Shown: positions 1-6,557 of the stretch, in pieces
Position numbering within the stretch: position 1 is the stretch's first letter
How the letters are laid out: each line of letters starts with the position of its first letter
Source of the DNA: Brevibacterium sp. UMB1308A
GTDB taxonomy: Bacteria > Actinomycetota > Actinomycetes > Actinomycetales > Brevibacteriaceae
Direction: 5' to 3'
DNA: 7,539 nt
Assembly (NCBI RefSeq): GCF_030230605.1
Contig: NZ_JASPDO010000045.1
Coordinates: 1 to 7,539, forward strand
Program-made: the position numbers and the translations under genes
The notes under the pieces: model-generated
Databases searched by the model: none
What the model was told of the DNA's origin: nothing
What the model saw: only the letters and a program-made list of their open reading frames with translations

Positions 1-77
1 GATGTCCTGACTGATGTGTCAACTGTCTTGGACAAAACCGCAGGGTGGAAGTGTCAACTAAGTCCTGACCCAGGACA
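1..77 (-). mobile_element. Probable end of an IS481-type insertion sequence
   Basis: Read on the minus strand, the segment starts with TGTCCTGGGTCAGGAC at position 77, followed by TTAGTTGACAC. A second TGTCC-AGTTGACAC arrangement lies further in, so the nonamer GTGTCAACT occurs at 16-24 and again at 51-59 on the plus strand. Terminal TGT...ACA ends with TGTCC/GGACA-rich repeated subterminal motifs are typical of IS481-type elements (IS3-related). No transposase codons are visible here; the transposase would start to the left and be read leftward. The outer boundary at 77 is inferred from the TGT end. No target duplication can be checked because the other end is outside the window. Confidence 0.45.
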
Positions 78-171
78 CCACGGGGCCCACTTTTTTAATG
101 CCATAAAACCCTGGTTGTATCGGCCCACCATTCCGCAGAGCCCACGTGTGACTGCGAAAAGGCAACCCCGG

Positions 172-777
172 TTAATCCTGAGTTGTAACGGTGACGTGTA
201 GTTCCGGCATCTTTTCCGGCTGATCTTTTTCTGGAAAAGACAACACGATCTGATCAATGAGAGGTTGCAAGAACAGCTTCCCTAGCTGTCTCACCATCAC
301 ATTGACAACCTGTTCTACTCGATTACGGTCCTGGGAAGCCTTCCCGTGGTCGCGCAAGGAGTCGATGCTCTCACCGGACAAGTGTGCAAGCCGGGTGATC
401 AGCGCGTGGGCACCGCCTTCTTCAAGCAGGTCACGTCGTAAATACGCAACGATGAGCGGATTTTCTTGTGTCATGGCCGCAACCGACTCATCGCGGCTCG
501 CCGCGCTTGCTACAGACCCACCCGCCTGAGAGTCCGCACGGGCAATCGCGTTCGCAAACTGCTCTACAATCCAACTCTCCACTGCCTCTTTGAGCCCCTC
601 TTTGGACCCGAAGTGGTGAGAAATCAGACCAATGGTGACTCCCGCCTCGGCGGCAATGGCACGCATGGGCGTGCCCGCAAAGCCCGAGGTGGCGAACTGG
701 TGAAGTCCAGCGTTGCGGATCCGTGCCCGGCTAGTGAGATCACTGTTCTGGCCGTGTGATTCTGGCTCTGTTTCCAT
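172..777 (-). CDS. TetR/AcrR-family transcriptional repressor, divergent to the acyl-CoA operon
   Basis: A 201-residue protein of normal TetR length. The N-terminal DNA-binding domain spans about residues 16-62: a first helix with RARIRNAGLHQFATSGF, then a helix-turn-helix with MRAIAAEAGVTIGLISHHFGSKEGL, which is the family signature (A-x-x-A-G-V...HHFGSKEGL). The remainder, about 70-180, is the variable helical ligand and dimer domain, and the tail is polar. The ATG at 777 is supported by an AGGAGG at 785-791 with a good spacing. It faces the operon that starts at 878, the usual arrangement for a local repressor that also controls itself. The ligand is not visible; an acyl-CoA of the pathway is an inference from context. 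Two residue blocks, at about 80-95, are Ala/Ser-rich linker. The family call is firm, the ligand is open. Confidence 0.93.
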   Translation of the reverse strand: METEPESHGQNSDLTSRARIRNAGLHQFATSGFAGTPMRAIAAEAGVTIGLISHHFGSKEGLKEAVESWIVEQFANAIARADSQAGGSVASAASRDESVAAMTQENPLIVAYLRRDLLEEGGAHALITRLAHLSGESIDSLRDHGKASQDRNRVEQVVNVMVRQLGKLFLQPLIDQIVLSFPEKDQPEKMPELHVTVTTQD

Positions 778-804
778 TTCGCTGTCCTCCTATGCAATTC
801 AGTC

Positions 805-843
805 ACTATACCTATTGAATACTTGTTCAGTCAGTTATACATT
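805..843. promoter_or_regulatory. Divergent promoter region of the TetR gene and the operon
   Basis: On the minus strand, TATAGT (810-805) is a good -10 element, with CTGACT (834-829) as a -35 at 18-bp spacing, pointing at the TetR gene. On the plus strand, TTGAAT (815-820) can serve as a -35, with TATACA (836-841, spacing 15) or TACATT (838-843, spacing 17) as the -10 for the operon. The AT-rich stretch stands out from the GC-richer genes. Both promoters are predictions by eye, and the plus-strand one is weaker. They overlap, so one bound repressor could block both. Confidence 0.5.
814..831. promoter_or_regulatory. Candidate TetR operator palindrome
   Basis: The 18-bp sequence ATTGAATACTTGTTCAGT is an imperfect palindrome centred between 822 and 823. 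Six of nine base pairs match, with the core TGAA (816-819) against TTCA (826-829). Size and symmetry fit a TetR dimer site. It lies inside the spacer of both predicted promoters, where binding would repress both genes. The link to the neighbouring regulator is inference. Confidence 0.5.
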
Positions 844-877
844 AGTTCAAAGTTCTCTACGTTGTTGAGGAGTCCGG

Positions 878-1708
878 ATGAACCAGCAGCCACTTTCCGG
901 CGTCACCGTCATCACCTTGGCCGTGAACCTACCTGGCCCACTCGCAGCGGCGAGACTGACGAATCTGGGCGCTCGCGTCATCAAAGTTGAACCGCCCACT
1001 GGCGACCCCTTGAACGTCTATTTCACCGACTACTACAAGGAACTAACTGCGGGTCAAGAGGTCGTGACCATCAACTTGAAATCGCCAGAAGGTGTTCAGC
1101 AGTTTGATCAGCTCGCCGGGGAGGCTGACATTCTGCTCACCGCGATGCGTCCACGAGCAGCTAAGGCACTGGGTATCCCAGACACGGTCGACAAGTACGG
1201 CCTGGTCCATGTCGAAATCGTGGGATTCGCTGGCGAGCGGGCTGACGTGCCAGGCCACGACCTGACGTACCAGGCAGCCCACAAAACCTTGGTCCCAGGC
1301 ACCATGCCCACCGTACCGGTCGCCGATGTTTTGGGTGGCGAACACGCAGCCCTCCAGGCCCTTGCCGGACTTCGTGAAAAGGAAAACCGGGGTGCTGAGA
1401 CGACGGGTGGAATTGTCAAACGCGTGGTTCTGGATGAAGCCGCTCAATGGGCAGGTGGACCGGCACGCCACGGCCTCACCGGGCCTGGAACACGGCTAGG
1501 CGGAGCCGTACCGGAATACCGCACGTACGCCACTCAAGACGGACACATCGCGGTCGCATGTTTGGAACCCCACTTCGCAAAAGCACTGGCAGAACGGCTG
1601 GGATCCACACACGAAGAACTTGAAGCGGCGTTTGCCTCCCAGTCAACCGCTCACTGGGTCGAATTCGCGCACGCCCACGACCTGCCCATCGAAGAAATCG
1701 CCGTTTAA
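878..1708 (+). CDS. Compact CoA-transferase family III (CaiB/BaiF, AMACR-like) protein
   Basis: Family III proteins move CoA between acids or, in the alpha-methylacyl-CoA racemase branch, invert the C2 methyl centre. The N-terminus LSGVTVITLA, LPGPLAAARLTNLGARVIKVEPP (residues about 6-40) and the NLKSPEG block (66-72) are the family core. GHDLTYQA carries His127, and PVADVLGG carries Asp150. These are the equivalents of the His/Asp pair of racemases; Asp is also the transferase nucleophile. The C-terminal part keeps YATQDGHIAVACLEPHF (217-233). At 276 residues it is clearly shorter than the usual 350-430, with a shorter loop between His127 and Asp150 (23 residues, against about 30 in the mycobacterial racemase) and a short C-terminal lobe. 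No stop or frameshift is evident, and a strong GAGGAG at 867-872 supports the ATG. It is the first gene of the operon. Racemase versus transferase cannot be settled from sequence alone. Confidence 0.85.
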   Translation: MNQQPLSGVTVITLAVNLPGPLAAARLTNLGARVIKVEPPTGDPLNVYFTDYYKELTAGQEVVTINLKSPEGVQQFDQLAGEADILLTAMRPRAAKALGIPDTVDKYGLVHVEIVGFAGERADVPGHDLTYQAAHKTLVPGTMPTVPVADVLGGEHAALQALAGLREKENRGAETTGGIVKRVVLDEAAQWAGGPARHGLTGPGTRLGGAVPEYRTYATQDGHIAVACLEPHFAKALAERLGSTHEELEAAFASQSTAHWVEFAHAHDLPIEEIAV

Positions 1709-1750
1709 AACACCAATCCGAAAAGGACCCAACCCGACAAAGGAGTCGAA

Positions 1751-3280
1751 ATGGCAACAATTCCACTGGTACTTCGCCGGACAGCAAACACGCACCCGGA
1801 CCAGCCAGCCCTCACATTTGAATCCACCACGCTGACCTACCGGGAACTGGACGACCGTGTGGATCAGTTCGCAGCTGACCTCATCGAGCGAGGTGTGAAA
1901 AAGGACGACCGGCTGGTCATTGTGGCAGGCAACTCAGACGTTTTCGCGTACGCGGTTCTGGGTGGTTTGCGGGCGGGCGCTATTGTCGCCCCGGTCAACC
2001 CCAAGTCTGCGGGCGCAGAAATTGAGCACTTCGTCACCGACGCAGATGTGCATTCCATTATCTTCGACGCACTGTGCGCGCCAGCGGTCAAAGCCTGGGC
2101 AGATGCTTTTCCGGAGACAGCTGCCAAGGTGAACGCGCTGTCGCTGGGGGCGGCCGAGTTCGGTGACAACCTCCTCGAGTCAGCTCTGCAGCGCCCCGCC
2201 ACGCCGGTGGAGATCGGGCTGGAAGAGGACGATGACTGCCTCATTATTTACACCTCGGGAACCACCGGAAAGCCAAAGGGAGCACTTTTCGACCACCACC
2301 GGGTGCTGTGGGTAGGTGTGAATACCATTGGTGGGGTGGGGTTGCGCATTCGCGACCGCTACTTGATGGTGGCTCCGCTGTACCACTCTGCAGCGCTGAA
2401 CCTGTTGTTCTTCCCAGCGCTGATGATGGGCGCGCACCAGGTCATTCACTCAGCATTCGACCCTGAAGCAGTGCTTCACGAGATCGACAAAATGAAGATC
2501 AACGTGTTCTTCGGTGTGCCCACCATGTTCGCGTTCATGTTGCGGTCGCCCAATCTCACGAAGCTCGATTTGTCGAGCTTGCGGGTGGCGTTCTACGGCG
2601 CAGCACCAATGCCCGGAAGTGTGGCCGAACGTCTGTTTGAGGTGATGCCGCAGACCGAGATCATCCAACTGTGTGGCCAGACCGAAGGTGGGCCCGGTGG
2701 CATCATCTTGCTGCACGAAGATGTCAAGGCCAAGCCTTCAGCATCTGGCCGGTATGCGACCTTGAACACGGAGGTCCGTGTGGTTGATGCGGAAGGTAAA
2801 GACGTTCGCCCGGGTGAAGTGGGTGAAATGATCATGCGTGGCGAAACCATGATGAAGGAATACTGGCGCAGGCCAGAAGCAACTGAGCAAACGGTCATCG
2901 ACGGTTGGGTGCACACCGGCGACCTGGCTCATGTTGATGAGGAAGGGTACATCACCCTGGTAGACCGTCTGAAAGACATGATTATTACCGGTGGGCACAA
3001 CGTGTATTCCGCCGAGGTCGAAAATGCGTTGGCAGCGTACCCGGAGATTACCGACATTGCGGTTGTGTCCCGTCCGCACCCGGACTTTGGTGAAACGGTT
3101 GTGGCGGTTGTGACGCCTGCTGAAGGTGGGAACCCGACGCTGGAAGGTTTGCGTGAGTTTGCCGAACCACTGCTGACGCACTACAAGATTCCGCGGGAAC
3201 TCATCATTGAGGACATTCCGCGTAACCCCTCGGGGAAGATCCAGAAGCACAAGCTGCGGGAGAAGATTGCCCGTGAGTAA
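1751..3280 (+). CDS. Acyl-CoA ligase (AMP-forming, FadD-like)
   Basis: A 509-residue class I adenylate-forming enzyme that converts a carboxylic acid, ATP and CoA to acyl-CoA, AMP and PPi, the entry step of the pathway. The phosphate-binding loop is YTSGTTGKPKG (167-177). FYGAAPMP (281-288) and CGQTE (308-312, usually YGxTE) form the acyl-adenylate pocket. GWVHTGD (385-391) contains the ribose-binding Asp391. VDRLKDMIITGGHNVYSAEVE (404-424) is the hinge and start of the mobile C-terminal domain. NPSGKIQK (492-499) carries the catalytic Lys496. All key residues are intact. AGGAG at 1741-1745 supports the ATG; the gap to the previous gene is 42 bp. The acid substrate is not readable; length and motifs fit medium-chain, branched or aryl acids as well as fatty acids. 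Confidence 0.95.
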   Translation: MATIPLVLRRTANTHPDQPALTFESTTLTYRELDDRVDQFAADLIERGVKKDDRLVIVAGNSDVFAYAVLGGLRAGAIVAPVNPKSAGAEIEHFVTDADVHSIIFDALCAPAVKAWADAFPETAAKVNALSLGAAEFGDNLLESALQRPATPVEIGLEEDDDCLIIYTSGTTGKPKGALFDHHRVLWVGVNTIGGVGLRIRDRYLMVAPLYHSAALNLLFFPALMMGAHQVIHSAFDPEAVLHEIDKMKINVFFGVPTMFAFMLRSPNLTKLDLSSLRVAFYGAAPMPGSVAERLFEVMPQTEIIQLCGQTEGGPGGIILLHEDVKAKPSASGRYATLNTEVRVVDAEGKDVRPGEVGEMIMRGETMMKEYWRRPEATEQTVIDGWVHTGDLAHVDEEGYITLVDRLKDMIITGGHNVYSAEVENALAAYPEITDIAVVSRPHPDFGETVVAVVTPAEGGNPTLEGLREFAEPLLTHYKIPRELIIEDIPRNPSGKIQKHKLREKIARE

Positions 3281-3284
3281 TAGC

Positions 3285-3389
3285 ATGAGCGGGATCCGAG
3301 AAGCGGTCATCGTGGGCGTTGGTCGCCAGTGTGGCGAGCAGGCTCCCCAGTTTGCAGTACAAGCAAGGCTGAACCACCACGAACCCTGA
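3285..3389 (+). pseudogene. Thiolase N-terminal remnant (putative)
   Basis: Four bases after the ligase stop, an ATG opens a 34-codon frame that begins MSGIREAVIVGVGR. This is how acetyl-CoA acetyltransferases (thiolases) characteristically begin; they would normally continue with R-T-P-x-G and run to about 390 residues. Here the similarity ends after the Arg at residue 14, and the next 20 residues (QCGEQAP...) match nothing I can name before TGA at 3387-3389. No catalytic Cys or C-terminal CxGxGxG block follows. The place is right for the 3-ketoacyl-CoA thiolase that the operon otherwise lacks, so a large internal deletion is the simplest reading. There is no good ribosome site; coupling to the ligase stop would be needed. 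Alternatively it is a chance leader peptide. The resemblance is short, so confidence is moderate. Confidence 0.5.
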
Positions 3390-3403
3390 ACCACCACGAA
3401 CTC
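3370..3403 (+). repeat. 17-bp tandem duplication before the hydratase gene
   Basis: TGAACCACCACGAACCC (3370-3386) is followed directly by TGAACCACCACGAACTC (3387-3403), 16 of 17 bases identical. The next bases (TGACCGAC...) look like a decayed third copy that runs into the AAGGAG ribosome site at 3412-3417. The second copy supplies the stop codon of the thiolase-like remnant. Confidence 0.9.
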
Positions 3404-3423
3404 TGACCGACAAGGAGAAACAT

Positions 3424-4209
3424 ATGTCCGAACAGCGGGAACCACTGGTACGCACGGAAGATCGTGGGCCGGTACGCATCATCACGCTGGACCGGCCTAA
3501 AGCGCTCAACGCGCTTTCCGGTGAACTGATCGACGACCTGGCCGTCGCCCTGAGCGACGCGGAGTCCACCGAATCAGTGCGCGCAGTTGTGCTGACTGGT
3601 AGTGACAAGGCGTTTTGCGCCGGCGCCGACATTGGTGAGATCGCTCGCATGCAGGACAGCAAGCCTCTGGACCCGCTGATGATCGACCGGCTGTTCGGGG
3701 CTCTTGACGCTGTTCTCAAGCCCACGATTGCGGCTGTTCGGGGGCTCGCTTTCGGTGGCGGGTGCGAACTGACGCTTGCGTGTGACATCGCAATCGCGGG
3801 TGAGTCAGCACAGTTTGGTGTCCCCGAGGTCAAGCTGGGTGTTCTGCCTGGTGGCGGGGGAACTCAGCGCCTTGTCAGCGCGTTGGGTAAGGCGAAGGCC
3901 ATGCGCATGTTGCTTACGGGTGAGCCGGTGAACGCCGCGTGGGCGGAGTCGGCCGGACTTGTCGCCGAGGTCGTTCCAGACGATCAGGTTGTAGAGGCAG
4001 CCGTGAAGATTGGAAACGCAATCGCAGCTAACGCGCCCCTGGCTGTTCGCCTGACAAAAGACTCAGCGCTCGCATCGCTTGAGACCCCGCTGAGCGCGGG
4101 GCTTGAGCACGAACGTCGCAACTTCCTCCTGCTTTTGGGAACGGAAGATGCGCGAGAAGGAACTTCGGCATTTATTGAACGCCGTCGCCCAGAATTCAAA
4201 GGAGTATAG
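3424..4209 (+). CDS. Enoyl-CoA hydratase (crotonase family)
   Basis: A 261-residue protein of typical enoyl-CoA hydratase length that adds water to 2-enoyl-CoA to give 3-hydroxyacyl-CoA. RIITLDRPKALNAL (18-31) and FCAGADIGEI (64-73) form the CoA-binding site and first oxyanion-hole segment. GLAFGGGCELTLACD (107-121) gives the second oxyanion Gly112 and the first acid/base Glu115. FGVPEVKLGVLPGGGGTQRL (131-150) gives the second catalytic Glu135. Both glutamates align with Glu144 and Glu164 of rat mitochondrial enoyl-CoA hydratase, so true hydratase activity is likely rather than an isomerase or hydrolase variant. The C-terminal helix ends in FIERRRPEFKGV. AAGGAG at 3412-3417 supports the ATG. 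The end of the gene contains the ribosome site (AAAGGAG, 4198-4204) of the dehydrogenase, which starts 2 bp after its stop. Confidence 0.95.
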   Translation: MSEQREPLVRTEDRGPVRIITLDRPKALNALSGELIDDLAVALSDAESTESVRAVVLTGSDKAFCAGADIGEIARMQDSKPLDPLMIDRLFGALDAVLKPTIAAVRGLAFGGGCELTLACDIAIAGESAQFGVPEVKLGVLPGGGGTQRLVSALGKAKAMRMLLTGEPVNAAWAESAGLVAEVVPDDQVVEAAVKIGNAIAANAPLAVRLTKDSALASLETPLSAGLEHERRNFLLLLGTEDAREGTSAFIERRRPEFKGV

Positions 4210-4211
4210 AA

Positions 4212-5366
4212 ATGATTCTTGACGGATACCGCGGTGCGTGGGAAAACAAAGAAACCGATGACCTGCGTAGTTTGACTCGTAACTTCTTGGAGAAGGAAGC
4301 GAAGCCCAATTTGGCGCGTTGGGCTGAAGAGCACAAGATTGACCGCGAGTTCTGGAACAAGGCCGGTGAGCTGGGGCTGCTGTGCGTGTCCATTCCGGAA
4401 GAGTACGGCGGCGGTGGCGGAACGTTTGCCCACGAGGCTGTTGTGCTCCAGGAGCAGGGATACATTGGTGACGCGGCGTGGGGGTACGCTGTGCACTCCA
4501 CGATTGTGGCTCACTACATCAACGCGATCGGAACTGAAGAGCAGAAGAAGCGCTGGCTACCGGGCTTGGCCTCTGGTGAGCTGGTTGGGGCTATCGCGAT
4601 GACTGAGCCGGGCACGGGCTCCGACCTTCAGGCGGTAAAGACCAAGGCTGTTTTGGACGGCGACGAGTACGTCATCAACGGTGCGAAGACCTTCATTTCG
4701 AATGGTACTCACGCGGATATCGTGATTATTGTTGCGCGCACCAATGACCAGCCGGGTGGCAAGGGGCTGTCGCTCATTGTCGCCGAGGTGAATGACCTTC
4801 CAGGGTTCTCGCGTGGCCGGGTGCTCGACAAGGTGGGGCAGCGTGGTCAGGATACGCGCGAGCTGTTCTTTGAGGACATGCGTGTTCCGGTTGAGAACCT
4901 GTTGGGCGGTGTTGAAGGCAAGGGGTTCATCCACCTGATGCAGCAGTTGCCACAGGAGCGGTTGGCATTGGCTGTCACGGGTGTGACCACGGCTGAGTAC
5001 GCGGTACGTTTGACTATTGACTATGCGAAGGAACGTGAAGCGTTTGGGCGCCCGATTCTGGGATTCCAGAACACCAAGTTTGTTCTGGCCGAATGCGCTA
5101 CCGACACGTTCGCTGCACGCACGTTTGTGGATCACCTAGTGTCCCAGCACATCGAAGGAAAACTGACGACCGAGCAGGCGTCCGCAGGTAAGTACTGGGC
5201 GACAGATATTCAGAACACCGTGATCGACCGGTGTGTTCAGGTTTTCGGTGGCTACGGGTACATGCTCGAATACCCCATTGCGCGGATGTACGCCGATGCG
5301 CGCGTTCAGAAGATCTACGGTGGCACCAACGAAATCATGAAGGACCTCATTTCGCGTGGGCTGTGA
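4212..5366 (+). CDS. Acyl-CoA dehydrogenase, LCAD-like (long-/branched-chain type)
   Basis: A 384-residue FAD enzyme that oxidises acyl-CoA to 2-enoyl-CoA and passes electrons to ETF. The N-terminal helical domain contains LGLLCVSIPEEYGG (54-67). The FAD/acyl contact AIAMTEPGTGSDLQ (127-140) and NGAKTFISNG (156-165) sit in the beta domain. The C-terminal helices include AFGRPILGFQNTKF (277-290), VFGGYGYMLEYP (344-355) and the terminal YGGTNEIMKDLISR. At the usual base position (YEGT in medium-chain enzymes) this protein has Gly370. Instead Glu249 lies in LMQQLPQERLALA on helix G, the location of the catalytic base in long-chain (LCAD) and isovaleryl-CoA dehydrogenases. The whole C-terminal half reads very like mammalian LCAD. 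No ETF genes are in the window. Start chosen from the AAAGGAG 7 bp upstream. Confidence 0.95.
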   Translation: MILDGYRGAWENKETDDLRSLTRNFLEKEAKPNLARWAEEHKIDREFWNKAGELGLLCVSIPEEYGGGGGTFAHEAVVLQEQGYIGDAAWGYAVHSTIVAHYINAIGTEEQKKRWLPGLASGELVGAIAMTEPGTGSDLQAVKTKAVLDGDEYVINGAKTFISNGTHADIVIIVARTNDQPGGKGLSLIVAEVNDLPGFSRGRVLDKVGQRGQDTRELFFEDMRVPVENLLGGVEGKGFIHLMQQLPQERLALAVTGVTTAEYAVRLTIDYAKEREAFGRPILGFQNTKFVLAECATDTFAARTFVDHLVSQHIEGKLTTEQASAGKYWATDIQNTVIDRCVQVFGGYGYMLEYPIARMYADARVQKIYGGTNEIMKDLISRGL

Positions 5367-5394
5367 GGCGTAGCGAATACGTCAACAGGTCAGA

Positions 5395-5428
5395 AGATTT
5401 AAGCAGCGAACAGATTTCAGCAGCCAAC
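5395..5428 (+). repeat. 17-bp tandem duplication before the SDR gene
   Basis: AGATTTAAGCAGCGAAC (5395-5411) is followed directly by AGATTTCAGCAGCCAAC (5412-5428), 15 of 17 bases identical. It lies in the 84-bp gap 5367-5450, close ahead of the ribosome site AAAGGAAA (5438-5445). The unit is unrelated in sequence to the repeat at 3370-3403 but has the same length and the same placement. Confidence 0.85.
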
Positions 5429-5450
5429 AAGTTTACGAAAGGAAACCACT

Positions 5451-6191
5451 ATGCAGTTTGCTAACAAGACTTTCATTGTGACAGGAGGCGGGTCTGGTCT
5501 GGGCGCTGCCACGACTCAGGCCTTGATTGAGCGGGGCGCCCGAGTGTTCATTGCCGACCTGAAGGGTGAGGCGCCGACTGGTGCTGAGTTCGTCGAAACT
5601 GATGTGACGAGCCCTGACAGTGTTTCAGCGCTGGTGGACAAGGCTAACGCTGACGGCACGCTGTCCGGATTGGTTAACTGTGCAGGGATCGGGACGGCGC
5701 AGAAGACTGTGAGCTCGAAGGGGCCGCACGACCTCGAGTCCTTTGCCAAGGTCGTGAACGTCAACCTGGTCGGTACGTTTAACGCGATTCGTTTGGCGTC
5801 CTGGGCCATGTCACAGAATGAGCCAGGTGAAGACGGTGAGCGTGGCGTGATTGTGAACACCGCTTCTGTTGCTGCGTTCGAGGGTCAGATTGGTCAGGCT
5901 GCTTACTCTGCGTCCAAGGGTGGGGTAGCAGGAATCACGTTGCCTATCGCGCGTGATTTGGCGAGTGTGGGTATCCGCGTGGTGACGATTGCGCCGGGCT
6001 TGTTCCTCACCCCAATGTTGGCGGGATTGCCGGAAGCTGCGCAGGCGTCGCTGGGCAAGCAGGTGCCGTTCCCGCAGCGTCTGGGGCAGCCACGTGAGTA
6101 CGCCAACCTGGTGACGCACATTGTGGAAAACCGCATGCTCAACGGTGAAGTGATTCGCCTGGACGGCGCTATCCGTATGGCACCGCGCTAA
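5451..6191 (+). CDS. Short-chain 3-hydroxyacyl-CoA dehydrogenase (HSD17B10-like)
   Basis: A 246-residue classical SDR that oxidises 3-hydroxyacyl-CoA to 3-ketoacyl-CoA with NAD+. TGGGSGLG (11-18) is the nucleotide loop, and Asp36 at the end of the second strand (VFIAD) predicts NAD over NADP. NCAG (76-79) replaces the usual NNAG. Asn105 (NVNL), Ser139, Tyr152 and Lys156 (YSASK) complete the catalytic tetrad. [37 protein letters not shown] and the C-terminal [13 protein letters not shown] closely follow human type II 3-hydroxyacyl-CoA dehydrogenase (HSD17B10), which handles short-chain and 2-methyl-3-hydroxyacyl-CoA substrates. It is the last gene of the operon, 84 bp after the dehydrogenase, so a partly independent signal in the gap is possible, though none is clear. 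The exact chain-length preference cannot be read. Confidence 0.95.
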   Translation: MQFANKTFIVTGGGSGLGAATTQALIERGARVFIADLKGEAPTGAEFVETDVTSPDSVSALVDKANADGTLSGLVNCAGIGTAQKTVSSKGPHDLESFAKVVNVNLVGTFNAIRLASWAMSQNEPGEDGERGVIVNTASVAAFEGQIGQAAYSASKGGVAGITLPIARDLASVGIRVVTIAPGLFLTPMLAGLPEAAQASLGKQVPFPQRLGQPREYANLVTHIVENRMLNGEVIRLDGAIRMAPR

Positions 6192-6198
6192 GTTCCGT

Positions 6199-6257
6199 GG
6201 TGTAGCGCTGGGGTCCTGGTGCGACGCTGAGTTTCTCGGTGCAACGCTGAGTTTGTC
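6199..6257 (+). repeat. Three imperfect tandem copies of a 20-bp unit
   Basis: Just after the last operon gene, GGTGCGACGCTGAGTTTCTC (6218-6237) and GGTGCAACGCTGAGTTTGTC (6238-6257) are adjacent and 18 of 20 bases identical. A more decayed 19-bp copy beginning GGTGTAGCGCTGGGG (6199-6217) precedes them. The last copy can pair through AACGCTG (6243-6249) with CAGCGTT (6261-6267). No function is apparent. Confidence 0.8.
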
Positions 6258-6285
6258 TCACAGCGTTAAGTGGCACAGAGTTAAG

Positions 6286-6321
6286 GGGGCAGGTGGCCAT
6301 GTGGTCGCCTGCCCCTTTTTT
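6286..6321 (+). terminator. Rho-independent terminator of the acyl-CoA operon
   Basis: GGGGCAGG (6286-6293) pairs perfectly with CCTGCCCC (6308-6315) around a 14-base loop in which CCA and TGG can extend the pairing. Six T residues (6316-6321) follow at once. It lies 94 bases after the stop of the SDR gene and is the only strong terminator seen on the plus strand. Confidence 0.88.
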
Positions 6322-6557
6322 CTGCCCCTTCCCAAAGTCCGCTGTGCTCACTGTGGCGCCCTGCCCTAGGTGGTTGGGATGTGGTTGGCTGTGGCGGTTA
6401 GCGGCTAGCTACCTGAGAAAGATGATGACCAGCTACCCGAGGTGGCATCGGCCTGGCAAGGTGGAAGCCTCCTACAGGTTGGGGTAATGGCGGTCTGTTT
6501 CCCTGGGTGGTGGCGGTGTCTATGAGTGCGTTCCCGCTTCATATCTCAGTCCAGACA
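6322..6557. other. Non-coding stretch between operon terminator and hairpin
   Basis: There is no convincing gene on either strand: the short open frames have no ribosome site and read as low-complexity, Trp/Arg-rich peptides. The stretch contains two copies of AGCTACCYGAG at 6407-6417 and 6431-6441, 24 bp apart, and several GGTGG runs. It could include part of the flank or non-coding end of the IS110 element read toward it from the right, but no boundary is visible. Confidence 0.4.

Noticed and set aside
78..171. Terminator for the TetR gene
   Set aside because: Only short GC palindromes (such as around AACCCCGGTT) are seen downstream of the stop, without a stem plus T tract on the minus strand.
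2738..3833. Long minus-strand open frames of 235 and 209 residues opposite the ligase and hydratase genes
   Set aside because: They lie opposite well-supported genes, show no recognisable family and have Arg/Ser/His-rich compositions typical of antisense frames in GC-rich DNA.
4557..5135. 192-residue minus-strand frame inside the acyl-CoA dehydrogenase gene
   Set aside because: The plus-strand gene is certain, and the antisense frame resembles no known protein.
6199..6257. Repeat units considered as a CRISPR array
   Set aside because: The units are directly adjacent with no unique spacers, only three imperfect copies, and no cas genes are present.
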